Assembly (NCBI RefSeq): GCF_029168945.1 | Contig: NW_026870043.1 | Coordinates: 9,864,501 to 9,928,500, forward strand | Length of the DNA stretch: 64,000 bases | Source: Cannabis sativa | Taxonomy: Eukaryota > Streptophyta > Magnoliopsida > Rosales > Cannabaceae | Direction of reading: 5' to 3' | Shown here: piece after piece, positions 46,669 to 58,547 of the stretch | Numbering within the stretch: position 1 is the stretch's first letter | How the letters are laid out: each line of letters opens with the position of its first letter | Position numbers and translations under genes: made by a program | The notes under the pieces: generated by a model | What the model was told of the DNA's origin: nothing | Database searches by the model: none | The model's input: the letters and a program-made list of their open reading frames with translations, nothing else

Positions 46669-46851
46669 AGTACTCAGGTCGGGTAGACCACTTCAAAGTA
46701 CTCAGGTCAAATAGACCATTTCAAAGTACTCAGGTCGGGTAGACCACATTAAAGTACTATTGAACATTCGCTATAAGTGAATGGCCTCTTGGGCGAACTC
46801 CGCGCAAAGGTTTCAGAAACAAAAGTACTCAGGTCGGGTAGACCACTTTAA
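46669..46851 (+). repeat. 28-bp tandem repeat, 3 + 1 copies
   Basis: Unit AGTACTCAGGTCGGGTAGAC plus eight bases, head to tail at 46669-46696, 46697-46724 and 46725-46752. A fourth copy lies at 46824-46851 after a 71-bp gap. It is placed just after the pol stop. Confidence 0.9.
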
Positions 46852-46859
46852 AGTACAGT

Positions 46860-47371
46860 TTCTTATTTGTTTTATGTCATGTTAAGCTAAAAAGATCCAT
46901 TGGATCACTAGCTCTGATGTAAGTTACTACGGTAACAAATACATTTTCGATCAATATAAGAATAAAGATAGTATTTCCAATTCTATTGAGTCGAAAAAAT
47001 CAGCATGATTATAATTTACCTAAAGTGCGTACAAAAGGTTCAGTCGAACCCAAAACACCGAACAAAGCATCTGGTAAACATAAAACAAAAACAATTGCAC
47101 TGCAATTATAAACAGAGAATGAAATTCATTAAGGATAGCAAGAGCAAAATGTACCGGGATTAAAAGCTGCCCGGTCAGCCCGTTGTCAAAAAAATGAAAA
47201 TTAATTTCAAGTTTAAAGACCGCTTGGCCGGTCATGATGTCTTAAAGGCCTTACGGCCATATATAATATATATATAAACAAGAGGGATAAAAAGATCAAT
47301 GTTCAAACAGCTGGAGTCCTAGGCTCTAGATTTGGTTCTTCTGAGTCGACTGGAGTAGGAGGATCTGTTGT
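46860..47371. other. Spacer between Tat pol and the antisense gene
   Basis: No gene seen. The two transcription units converge here, so their 3' ends must lie in this stretch. Confidence 0.55.
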
Positions 47372-47987
47372 TTAAGCGGGAGAAGCATCAGTGGCCTGGT
47401 CAGATGCTTGGCCGAAAGTTGAAGCAGCCACCTCTTTCCCACCATAGGCAACTTGGGCCGCGCAGTACTCCAGGTACATTTCCTTGGCGTCGCCTAAGTA
47501 GTCGAAGTTGGCCTGGGGATTAGCCTTCCAAAAATCAAAGAAGAGCTCGAGGCCGGCAGTCTCCAACGCATCAACCTTCTCCTTCAAGCAGTTCGCCTCG
47601 ACTGCCTGAGCGTCCTTATCATCCTTCAGCCGAAGATAGACTTGCCGCAAAGAAGTCCTTTCATCCTGAAGACGATCAACCTCAGCAGATAAGGTCTCGA
47701 TGGTTTCCTCAAGAAGGTCAGCAGCCTCGAGATCCTTGGTCAGCACAGTGATCTTCTTATTAGCGGTAAAAAGCTTCTTGTTGGCCTCACCCAACTCATG
47801 GCGAACAACTGCAGTCTCCGCCCTGGCCTCCTCAGCTTCCTTCTTGGCCAAGTCCGCCTCTGCCCTCAAGATGTCAGACAGAGCCGTACTCTTGGAAGCA
47901 GCAGAGTTAGCCCGGGAGTAAGCATAACCCAGCTTCAAACAGGCCTGCACAAAGGAAAAGGTCAGCATATGAAGCTAAGTATGAAAA

Positions 47988-50204
47988 TGTAAAGCCCGCT
48001 TAGTTAATTTGGAAATTAGCAGTTGTTTATGATTAATTATGAAATTATTTATAGCTATTTAAATAATTTATGATACTGTTATTTATGTTATTCAGTAGCT
48101 TGCATATTTTGCATTTCCGGTGTCCGGTATTTTGGAACTCGGCGTTTGGCTCAGTAGAAATCACAACTTAGTATGTTAGTAATTTGGGGACGAGTTTTAG
48201 ACATTGGGAATGTCGGGAATGGCCAGGAATTTAGAATGTCCCAAAAATACCCCTTTAGTATGATTTTCATGATTTTATGGTGGAGGGGCAAAATGGTCTT
48301 TTTGCCCCATTAGTGTTTTGTCTTTTAATGACTTTTTATTTGAAAATTTAAATGTTTAAGTGTTTAATTGTTGGCTGAATAAAATGGGATTTTATAGCTT
48401 TTATTTCATTTTTTTCCCAAACTTAGAAAAATTACATTTTCTCAAAGAAAACTCTTTCAACTCTCTCTCTCTCTCTTTTCGGCCATTTGAGGCAGCTTCA
48501 AGGGTGATTTTTCCTCTTCAATTTCAAGTAAATTTCAGCTAGTTAGTGTGTCCCTAATCAAGGTAATTCTTGTCTAGCTTTTTTCTAATTAGTTTCCTTG
48601 AGATTTTTATGAAAATTGATGAAATGCATGCTTGAATAGTTGTTGTTGTTGCTGCTGAATCTGGTTGTTGTTCTGAGTTTAAGCATGTTAGATTAGGGTT
48701 GTTTAAGTGATTTTGAAAGCATATTGGATAGATTGTTAAAGCTTTGAATTTTCTATGCAAAAATGTGGTTTTTGGAGGAAAATATAGTGATTCTGTTATT
48801 GTGTTGTTGCTGTAGTTTCTAATAGTTTTCAGAGGTGATTTCATGCATATTTGAGTAGAATTAACTAGGTTTGAATGCATGTTTGTGGGAATTGCTCAAG
48901 TTTGAGTTTAGAACTCAAAGCTTGAGCTTTAATGGTGATTTTTGATTCTGTGGTTTCTGGGTTAGTTTGAGGCCTTAGAAATGTTCTAGGGAAGGTATAG
49001 AACAGGTCTGGAAAGTTTGGAACCATTTGGGGTTGAATTGGTCGAGTTATGAAAATTTTGGTTTGCTGCCTGCGAGGAACCGGAATTCCGGTTGTGCATC
49101 CGGAATTCTGGATGAGGGTTCAGTAATTCCCAGAACCGGAATTCCGGTTGGGCAACCGGTCTGCCGGTTGGGGAATTTTTCAGAACCCTAGTTTTCCTCG
49201 TTTTTATGTTTTTAGGGGTATTGCCATGCTTTTTATCGATAGGGAAACTTTTAGTTCCAAGTTTTAGTCCCCGGGAAGTGATTTAGCGTGTCACTTATAG
49301 CGTTGTGATTTTTATGGTTTAGGAGCCAGTAATCCGCCGCTCAGCTTCAGTTCCAGTCAGGTTGACCGGCACACCTGAAATCGGAATCCAGGTAAGATTA
49401 GTATAACAGTATGCATATGTAGATTACATGTTTAGCGTGCATGTAGGAAGCCTGCTAGATTACATTAGTTATGTATATAGGCTTCGAACCATCCAACCCT
49501 GTCACGTCGGTACAGGCTGGAGTATGACCAGCAGCCGGAGTATGACCGGTTTGACCGATCAGGCTGACATTTGGTTGGTGGTTCAGTGCTATTGACCTAT
49601 CCCGTCGGTACAGGCTGGAGTATGACCAGCAGCCGGAGTATGACCGGTTCGACCGATCAGGAGGATACTTGTCAATAGTACCGTCCCTATGAACGTTCAA
49701 AACTCAGTACCATGTTGGACATGGCAGTAGTGGCTCAGCACCATGTTGGACATGGCAGTAGCGGGACTCAGTATCGTGTTGGACACGGCAGTTAGAATTA
49801 TGTATGATATTATTATGCTTTTCTTACTGAGTCTGTCGACTCACAGTTTATGTTCATGTGTAGGTAAAGGCAAGGCTATAGCTGATGGACCGTGAGCGAG
49901 CTTATGAGATTGTACATGTCGGGGCGGTTAGGCCTGGAGCGTACGATCCTCGGGACAGCAAGGCTGAATTTTTGTAACTAGTCGTTAGACGACTTTTAAT
50001 TTGATGTAATAGTTAAACAGTTAAAACTTTTTGTAAATATTTTTATAATCGGGATCCCGAGTCTTTTGTTATATGGTTTATAAGTTTAATTAAAAAGCAA
50101 AATTTTAATTAATCACGTTTTTCCATAAACCTCGTTGATTAGCAACGAGCTGCACAGTACGTTTAAAAATCACGTAATACGCCTGAGGTAGTTAGGGTGT
50201 TACA
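47988..50204 (+). repeat. Tekay-family solo LTR, 2,217 bp, TSD GAAAA
   Basis: TGTAAAGCCC...GTGTTACA with GAAAA at 47983-47987 and 50205-50209. It lies in the second intron of the antisense gene, so it need not abolish splicing by itself. Its variant hairpin AGTCGTTAGACGACT (about 49979-49994) keeps pairing. Confidence 0.95.
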
Positions 50205-52000
50205 GAAAAGCTAAAAGGGAAGTGTTGAAAAGAAAAGACTAACCCTAGTAAGCTCCTGCAAGACTCTGCCCACCAACACATCCGGAGATGAGTGCTCCGC
50301 ACCAGCGAGCTGCTCACCGACCTCAGGAACTAGCCGGTTCATGTGATGAGCCATCACCTCCCTGCCCTTCTTGACCTCAGGCAGCACGGGCATGGGTAGA
50401 GATGGTGCCTGCATTTGCTCAGGAACCCTCCTGACCAGTTCGGACCCAGATGTTGGTGGCGCAGACTCCTTAAACTTGGCAGATTGGGGAGTAAAAGGAT
50501 TTGTAGCAGCCAGCTCCTCAGAAAGGTCAATGACCTCTCCAGAAGGCCTCTTCTCTGAAGACCCCTCTCCGACCTTGGACTTCTTGGACGGAGGGGAAGC
50601 ACTAGAGCCTCCTCTCATCCTCTTCCTTAAGGCGTCCATCATCTGCCGAGACATCTCTGCACAAAGCAAAAATAGCATGGTTAGCAAAAACCAACAAAAA
50701 ATACAAAGTATGGAAGCCAAGAAGCTAAAAAAGAAGTAAAGCGTAGAGTGACTGTCCGCCCAGAAAGTCAAAAGTCCATCATCACCTGACATCGACTTTA
50801 TCTCAGCCATAATGGCCTTCCCTTTTCCAGCATAAGGATGGGATGGCCGAACAGGTGAAATGGGCTCCCTTATGCGAATGCCGTGTTCCACGGGCCTGGG
50901 CGTGGCCAAGAGTTTCTTCTTCCTCCTCGGCCTCATATTCAGGATTCATGGACTCCTGAGCATACTCCTCTGCCCGAGCACCTCCCTTCAACTTAGCCTC
51001 CCGCTTAAGTTGAATCAGCTCATTCTCCTTATGAGCTCGTTCAGGCCGAGCAGTAGCAGACTTCCTCTTCTTCCCCGTCCCGGACTTAGAAGAAAAGTCC
51101 TCAGGATAGAGCTCGTATTGCACCAGATTTGCATCGGAGGTCAACTGGATAATATCCCTGTCTTCTGCCGGCAACCGGGCAAGCTTCTGAGCCCTATCCC
51201 TAAGGGTAAGAGTGAGGGGAGGACGGTGATATGTCAGAATCTGCAGAAACCGAGTCTGTGTGATGTTCAGATCCTTGATCATGAAGTACTCATCAGCAAA
51301 ACGCCCTATTTTGCTGATGGCCTTGTTGTCCGTCCCGCTCAACCACTTGAAGCGTGGCTGAGAGAAGTAAAAATACCCCGACCTGCCTTGCTTGGGGGTA
51401 GACTTCAGGTCGAAGAACCAAGTGACCTCATGGGGAGAAGGAGCCCCCCATCCCTGAGAAGCGTAGATGACGAAGAGGGCAGAAAAATTACTTAATGCCC
51501 TTGGGAGTGATCTGGGCCGCGCAGAGGCCGAAGAAGTCTGCCACATCCCGGAAGTACTTGTGCAAGGGCATCAACGCCTCTTGCTGGCCATGAGCCCCCG
51601 ACCAGGCGCACATCCCCTCACTAGGGTTTGAAGCGCGATTGTCGTGGGCGGGAATGAAGAAGTCCAGCTCGCCTAGGTATCTGTCCTGGTCGAGAAAGCG
51701 GAGGCGTGCCTCCGAAATCTTGGACGGAGGACTCACCCATCTGGTGCCCAAGGTACCCTGCCTCCGATGAGGAATCGCCTCAGCAAGCTCCTCGGTGACG
51801 TAGTCGACGCATGCAACCAGGACGTTCCCGTCAGCATCAACTGGTTGCCCAGCCTCATTGTACTCCCCATAGTTTGGGGGTTCAATCTCCTCCTCTCCCT
51901 CAGCAGCGGGAGGGCTGCCTGGACGTGCCTCGTCCAGTTCCTCAACCTCCTGGACTTCAGCGTCCCCCTCACGGTCCTCCTCCATTGGGACCGCCAAATC

Positions 52001-53821
52001 TATTGGGTTTTATGCCCTAAATAAAACTCATTTCAATATAATCAGATTTACTTATTAATATAGATCAGAAATAACATTTAATGTTGCATGGTTCACATGA
52101 TTTATTTCATGATTATATGTACATAATGTATGAATTCATCTGAAACCCTTTTCACATACTTGATCCTGTTTATTGTGCCGTCAACACATTGGAAAGTAAA
52201 CATGACTATGTGAATAAAGTTTCCTAGATTTATCAGACATAGGGTTTTACTCATATGATAATCTACAACAGAGTTTACTTGCATTTGGAGAAGTGCTATG
52301 TTCTTTCCAGAGCATTGGTTAAAGTAAAGCTCAGGTTGGATGCATGGAGTATGCATCGGAAGGGACCGATATTGAACTTTGACTTAGATTTATTAAACTT
52401 ACCGTAATATCTATTCAAGTCAATATCGCCTAGTTGATCCTAGATCAAATGTTCTTAATCCTGTTATGATTAGGCTCAATCTTGAAAGGCTATTCGTGTT
52501 CTTTGATTTGTTAGTTAAGCCTACTTTTATGTCAGGGTGATACGTACATTTTGGGAACACGGTAGTGCAATTGAGTGGGAGTGCTATCATAAACATGGAA
52601 TCTATAGCTTCTATCTGGAGAATAGTAAGTAAAGGATGATCTCCTTCGAGCTTGACCAAACGAAAATAAATGGTGGAGTACTCATTTCACATAAGCTGAA
52701 ATATCATTTATACGGGGTTAAGTGTTTTAAAGAATAAATACATTGTAGGATGTAACGGTAATCTAATCCCTTTACAGTGTAGATCATTTATATAGAGGAT
52801 CATTGATCACATAAGGATTATAACAATGGATAATTAATGATGCATCTATATGGTGGAACATATAGAGCATTCTATATACTGAGAGTGCAATTCTAAGTTC
52901 TATGCGTGGATTCAACGAAGAATTAATAAGTTAGTGAATTTTAGTGATAAATTCTTGATCTACTTATTGGAAGCTCGGTTATATAGACCCATGGTCCCCG
53001 CACTAGTTGAGATAATATTGCTTGTAAGACTCATATAATTGGTTTTGATTAATCAATTATAATTCTCAAATTAGACTATGTCTATTTGTGAATTACTTTG
53101 TATGGTTCAATTAATAAATATGATAAATGACAATATTATTTAATAATTATTTATAGTTATTAAATAGTTAGAATTGGCATTTAAATGGTTGAATTAGAAA
53201 ATTGACGTTTTTGAGAAAATCAGATGCAGAAAAGATAAAACTGCAAAATTGCAAAAAGTGAGGCAAAAATCCACTTGTATAGGGCCGGCCACTTTTGTAG
53301 GAAATTTAAACTGATATTTTCATTATTTTAATGCCAAATAATTCAAACCTAACCCTAGTGGAATGCTATAAATAGATAGTGAAGGCTTCAGGAAAATTAC
53401 ACTTCTGATTCAGAGAAAAACTTGAGCCTTCTCTCTCCCTATCTTTGGCCGAACCCACCCACTCTCTCTTCCTCATTGAGATTTCGAAATTCTTAGTGTA
53501 TGTGTAGTGCCCACACACAGCAAGTGATACCTCAATCATAGTGAGGAAGATTGTGAAGAAAGACTTTCAGCAAGAAGGAGGTTTCAGCATCAAAGATTCA
53601 GAGAAAGAGATTCAGGTTCAGATATTGATAATGCTCTGCTACAGAAAGGAATCAAGGGCTAGATATCTGAACGGAAGGAGTCATTTAATTCCGCTGCACC
53701 CAATGTAAGGTTTCCTAAACTTTATACGTGTTTATTTCATCGTTTTAGAAAGTTCATATTTAGGGTGTTAATAAACATACTTGTGAGTAGATCTAAGATC
53801 CTGGTAAAATAAATTCCAACA
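52001..53821 (+). repeat. Copia solo LTR, 1,821 bp, TSD AAATC
   Basis: Begins TATTGGGTTTTATGCCC (first dinucleotide mutated from TG) and ends ATTCCAACA. AAATC is at 51996-52000 and 53822-53826. It splits exon 1 of the antisense gene. Compared with 12080-13974 it has a deletion of about 70 bp near 53093. TATA box near 53367. Confidence 0.95.
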
Positions 53822-54559
53822 AAATCCTGTTCGGCGTTGGGCAGGGTGGCAAGCCGAGCCACCTGGGGATCAAAATCGTCAGCCAGACGCGTAGTTTTCT
53901 TCGTACGAGCCATCATTCTATGGCTGGGTACGAAATCAGAAGAAGGATTAGCGCGAAAACGAGGGTGGACTTCGTGCAGAAGTTAAAGTAGTTCCTGGTC
54001 GATTTGATGCTCAGGCTCCCAAGACTCACCAAGGTTCATCTACAAAAGAAAACACGCAAGATGAGTGTTGGACGGAGTATCAAGCGAAAAAACAAGCAAA
54101 TATGCCGACCAGGAGTACCCAACAGATTAAAGAACAACCATGTTCGAAGAAAAGTCTAAACTCAAGAAGTCAGAAAGTTTTTCTTGAATTAGGGCAAAAA
54201 AGTTCATGAAGCTTAAAGAAAGCAGAATGGAAAACAGACACAATGTAGTTCTAAAATAAGCCTTATGGCTGAAAGCTAACGCAAGAACATGGAAAAGAAG
54301 AGTCGCAGAAGTTTCAAACCCTAGGGTTTCCTACAGTGTTCTTTCTACTGCAAAGATACATTCAAAAGCACAAGCATGCAAAGGAAAAACATAAAGGGAT
54401 TCAGAAACTTACTCAAAGATTCAAGTGTTCGGATTCAAGCAAGCCTGAAATCGTCTGTAAACTCTTTAGCAACTTTGAAGCCTGAAAACTCTCTTTTTGC
54501 TCTGAAGTTTGCTTAACAACGAAGGGTGATGAAATGAGGAAATGTGTAAGTATTCCAAG

Positions 54560-54567
54560 TATTTATA
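54560..54567 (-). promoter_or_regulatory. Candidate TATA box of the antisense gene
   Basis: TATAAATA on the minus strand, about 520 bp upstream of the ATG at 54039. A good donor (GA|GTAAGTTTC, about 54405-54415) and an acceptor TTTTGTAG just before the ATG suggest a spliced 5' leader. The site lies inside the element, about 300 bp from the 3' LTR, so the gene has its own promoter independent of the LTR. Confidence 0.6.
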
Positions 54568-54848
54568 GGCAAAAGGTAACTGTACGTAAAGGAACCTTAG
54601 ACGCCTCAACTTCCCGCCTTGAAAGCAAATATGGAAAATCAAAATAATCAAGTGCAACCGTCAGCCGTGGAGAGAGAAATTTGGATTTTCAAAATATTAA
54701 TTGTCAGAGCATTAATTAGCCAAAAACCGGAGGGACGCCCAGTCAGCTTCACATCGAGTCTCAAACGGTCATGCTCGACACGTATCCCCTTCCAAGGTAG
54801 AGCCAGCTCGGAATAAGTCTATACGCAACCTCGGAGGTCCCGCACAGA

Positions 54849-54861
54849 CTTGGGGGGCAAA
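54849..54861 (+). other. Polypurine tract of the Tat element
   Basis: ACTTGGGGGGCAAA ends directly before the LTR start TGTTATCCC at 54862. Confidence 0.75.
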
Positions 54862-55572
54862 TGTTATCCCAAAATTGGCACTCTGACGTGGCATCACATG
54901 AATGGTGACACGTGGGATCAACTTAGAGCACCTGGTCGGATCAACATGCCGAGCAGGATGCCTCGCTGGCATGTCCATAATTGAATACTCAACGAGCCGT
55001 GTAGAATGAGCAACACTTAGCGAATTCAGCCAAGCACTTTGTGAGTCACCAGCTCAATCCCTATAACTCAGGGATCAACTTGCGTGGATATGGCATACAC
55101 ACGATTCCACTATCGGTGTATACGGCCTCAATCCCACGATCCTAGCATTCAGCAATGATCCCACGATCTTTGTGTTTATGCGGTTTGTAACGAGAGAGGA
55201 AACTCCTCTCCTCAAGTTTCCTGCCCTATAAATAGTGAGGAATGTTCACTGGGCAGGAGGACGAAAAAAGAGAGATTGATCGAAACTGTATAACAGTGAT
55301 CATACGCCGAAACGCTATAAGCTAAGGCTATCTAAGAATTATATTCAGAGATATTATTGTAAGAGCTATAAGAAAAGGAATCTTCTTCCTTATTCTTAAG
55401 TCAATACAACTAACGAGGATTAGGCTATTACCGAACTGCTCAGGGCTGAACCTCTATAAAATTTCTGTGTCTTCTTATTATTATTATTTGTTTTATTACG
55501 TATTCTTATTACGACATATCGTTTATCGCTTATCAAAAGACTCATTGTCGTTGGCTAAAAGCGAAGTCAACA
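54862..55572 (+). repeat. 3' LTR of the Tat element
   Basis: 711 bp, TGTTATCCC...GCGAAGTCAACA, followed by TSD ACATG (55573-55577). TATA at 55227-55234. Confidence 0.93.
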
Positions 55573-55789
55573 ACATGTATATAGTTTTTTTTTTAGAAAA
55601 AAATATCGTAGGATTTTTTTGTTGTGTGTGAAGCTTTGTTTTCATATTAATAATTTTAATTAGTTATATTTAAGATATAAAATAAATTTTTAAAAAAGTC
55701 ATACGTGTATATTAATGTTTTTTTTAATGCTTTGTTTTACATATTAATAATAAAAAATTAGAAAAAATAATAAAAAAAATTAGAAAATG
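55573..55789. other. AT-rich flank right of the Tat element
   Basis: Continues the AT-rich sequence left of 39871. No gene seen. Confidence 0.6.
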
Positions 55790-56679
55790 TTATAAAATAA
55801 TATAGAATAATATAGAATAGATGAGAAGAAAGAAGAAGAAGATGAAGAGAGAAAGAGAAAGTGAATGAGAATTTTTCAGTTGTTTATTCCAATGGGGTGA
55901 ACCCCTATTTATACAAATAGAAGAGTTAAATATTAAGAAACTAAGAAAAAGGGAAACTAAGAAAAAGAGAAATGTTGATAATAATTAATGGTAATAAATA
56001 AAAGATTTGGACATGCACATAATTATTAATATTTATAACACTCCCTCTTGAATGTCCATAATAGCTGCCTCATTCAAAATCTTGCTGAAAAACTTGATCA
56101 AAAAGAAAAAGAGTATAGTGTAAACTAACCCCCCCTCATTTAGGCATTCGTGGTGATCTTCTAATCGACGAATTTTGATCTTCTCTGCTGTCTTCTCAAA
56201 TGTTAATTTTAATAATAACTTTGTGAATAAGTTTGCAAGATTGACACTTGACTGAATTTGTTGAACACCAATATGCATTTTCTTGAAATGTATAAAGAAG
56301 AATTTGGTGAAATGAGTTCTATCTCTATCTCCTTCAATGTACCCTCCTTTTAGTTGAGCGATGCAAGCAGTATTATCTTCATAGAGAACTGCTTGTGTGC
56401 TTTATAGAGTGCAATCCATATGTTTCCCGAATATGCTATGTCAATGATCTCACTCCCACACATTCTCTACTTGCTTCATAAAATGCAAATATGTTAACAT
56501 GATTTATAGTTGCCTCGTTAAAAATCTTGCCAGAAAAATCTAGTGGGAGAGCTAGGGAAAAAGAGTACAATATATATTTCATATTCATAATTATTTGCAC
56601 GTTGGCTCGTTAAAAACCTTGCCAGGAAAACCCAGTGGGACAAAACCTGAGCTAAGGGAAAAATAGTGCAACATGACTA
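55790..56679 (-). mobile_element. 3' end of a decayed short-LTR copia element
   Basis: 55790-56040 matches the 233-bp LTR at 29950-30182 with changes; inverted polypurine tract at 56041. 56042-56400 matches the pol tail: minus-strand words VQQIQSS, NLANLFTK correspond to the C-terminal motif after RNase H. From about 56400 to 56679 it is rearranged, with two further copies of the short 3' segment reading CTCGTTAAAAA.CTTGCCAG (about 56514 and 56603). The copia LTR at 56680 cuts it off. Confidence 0.75.
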
Positions 56680-58547
56680 TGTTGGAAATATTTTACCAGG
56701 ATCTAGATTTACTACCACGTATGTTTCATTAACATCCTAATATGAATTCTAAAACAATGAAATAAACACATAAGGGTTCAAGAAACCCTTACAGTGGGTG
56801 TAGCGGAATATAATGACTCCTTCCGTTCAGATCTCTAGCCCTTGATTCGTTTCTGTAGCAGAACATAATCAAGATCTGAACCTGGATCTCTTTCTCTCCT
56901 TCCTTTGATGCAGATTCTCCTTCTTGTTGTTTGGATTCTTCACAGTCTTACACACTATGATTGAGATACCACTTGATGTGTGTGGGCACTACTCTATCAC
57001 TCAAGGTATTTCAAAATTCAAGAGAAGAAGAAGAAGAGAGGGGCGGCTATGGCTTTTCTCTGAAAGGAACAATATGCAAGTCATAGTTTCCTAAAGCCAA
57101 CACTTTCTATTTATAGAATGCCATCTAGGTTTAGGTTAGAATTGTATGGCATTAAAATAATGAAAAATATAAATGGTAAAATTTAATCATAGTGGCCGGT
57201 CATATATGGATAATGGGCCTCACATTGTAATTTTGCCATTTTGTCATTTTTCAATCCTATTTTCTAAAAAATGCCAATTTTCCAATTTTAACCATTTAAA
57301 TGCCAATTCTAATTATTTAATGACTAAAGATTAATTATTAAATAATATTTCTATTTAATATATTGATTAATTTAGACATATAAAGTCTCTTAATTAATAA
57401 ATAAACCTAGAATCTCTTTTCTTTACAATTTCGCTCTTGCTTAGTGAAAATTCATAAACTAGACATAGTCTAACTTTAGAATTATAATTGATTAAACAAA
57501 ATCAATTAACTGAGTCTTACAAGCAGTATGATCTCAACTAGTATGGGGACCATGGGCCTATATAACCGAGCTTCTAATAAGTCGAACCGAATTTACTAAG
57601 TAAATTCCCTAACTTATTAATTCCTTATTGAATTCACACTTAGAACTTGGAATTGCACTCTCAGTCATATAGAATGCTCTATATGTTCCACGATATAGAT
57701 ACGCTATTAATTATCTATTGTTATAATCCTAATTTGATCAATGACCCTGTAATAGATGATCTACATTGAATAGGAACTAAATTACCATTACACCTTCAAT
57801 GTATTTTATCCTTAAAACACTTAGCTCCGTATAAATGATATTTCAGCGAAGTGAAATGAGATCTCAACCATTTATCTCTATTTAGCCAAGCTCGACAGAT
57901 ATCATCGTTTCAGTTCTAAATTCCTATAGAAGTTATAGACTCCATATTTATGTTAGCGCTCCCACTCAATTATACTATCATGTTCCCAAAATGTACGTAT
58001 CACCCTGACCCATAAGTAGGCTTAACTAACAAATCAAAGAACATGTATAATACTCTTGAGATCGAACCTAACCATATCAGGATTAAGATCATTTGATCTA
58101 GGATCAACAGGTGATATTGAATTGAATAGATATTACGGTAAATTTTAACAAATCTAATCAGAGTTCAATATCGGTCCCTTCCGATGTATACTCCATACAT
58201 CCGATACTGGTAAACTTTGCCAATGCCTTGGAAAGGACATAACACTTATTCAAGGTGTAAGAATACCTATCACTGATTATATCATGCTAGTCTAAATCCA
58301 GTGAACTGACAAATCAGGGGATGAACTTTCGAACATATAATTAAGATTATATTCCACTGTGCTGACAACACTATAATCATTAACAAATTCATATGTTCTG
58401 GACTTAAATAGAATTCATACATTATATATATATAATCATGAAATAAATCATGTGAACCATGCAGCATAAAATGTTATTTCTGATCTTTATTAAAAAGTAA
58501 ATCTAATTATATTGAAATGGGTTTTATTTAGGGCACAACACCTAACA
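56680..58547 (-). repeat. Long-LTR copia 3' LTR, minus strand, 1,868 bp
   Basis: On plus it begins TGTTGGAAATATTTTACC and ends CACAACACCTAACA, the inverse of the family ends. The inverted polypurine tract AACTCCCACTTGC follows at 58548, so this is the 3' LTR of an element whose interior lies to the right. Confidence 0.9.

Larger units (their letters stand above)
47372..54039 (-). pseudogene. Antisense three-exon gene of the Tat element (gypsy-type transposon protein with coiled coil)
   Basis: Read leftward. Exon 1 begins at ATG 54039 (an in-frame TAA at 53985-53983 follows; the next ATGs are at 53916) and is cut by a copia solo LTR (52001-53821). It continues 52000 to 50786, with frame shifts near 51490 and near 50900-50940. 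Intron 50785-50657 (GTGATG..GCAG), exon 2 50656-50244, an intron (GTTAGT..TGTGCAG) that has received a Tekay solo LTR, and exon 3 47944-47372. Phases agree at both splices. The N-terminus is acidic. The middle (ASQGWGAPSPHEVTWFFDLK and around) resembles the domain labelled putative gypsy-type transposon (Transposase_28) in plant annotations. Exon 2 has a basic PPSKKSK patch; exon 3 is a long heptad-rich coiled coil (about 47450-47880). Function unknown; antisense genes in this place are recorded for Tat/Retand elements. Confidence 0.8.
39871..55572 (+). mobile_element. Complete Ty3/gypsy Tat-type element with an antisense gene, TSD ACATG
   Basis: Both LTRs are 711 bp (39871-40581 and 54862-55572) and ACATG is on both sides (39866-39870 and 55573-55577). 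Between them: gag-pol on plus (40631-46652), a spacer with 28-bp repeats, an antisense gene (54039-47372), and a polypurine tract (about 54849-54861). Two RNase H-like domains, the second after the usual one, and an extra antisense gene between pol and 3' LTR fit the Tat/Retand group as described for plants. Two solo LTRs (47988-50204 and 52001-53821) were added later; without them the element is about 11.7 kb. Confidence 0.92.

Noticed and set aside
46669..46851. CRISPR-like array
   Set aside because: Units are directly adjacent with no spacers, and the context is a plant retrotransposon.
50371..51495. Plus-strand frames opposite the antisense Tat gene
   Set aside because: Shadow frames; the minus frames have consistent splice phases and domain similarity.
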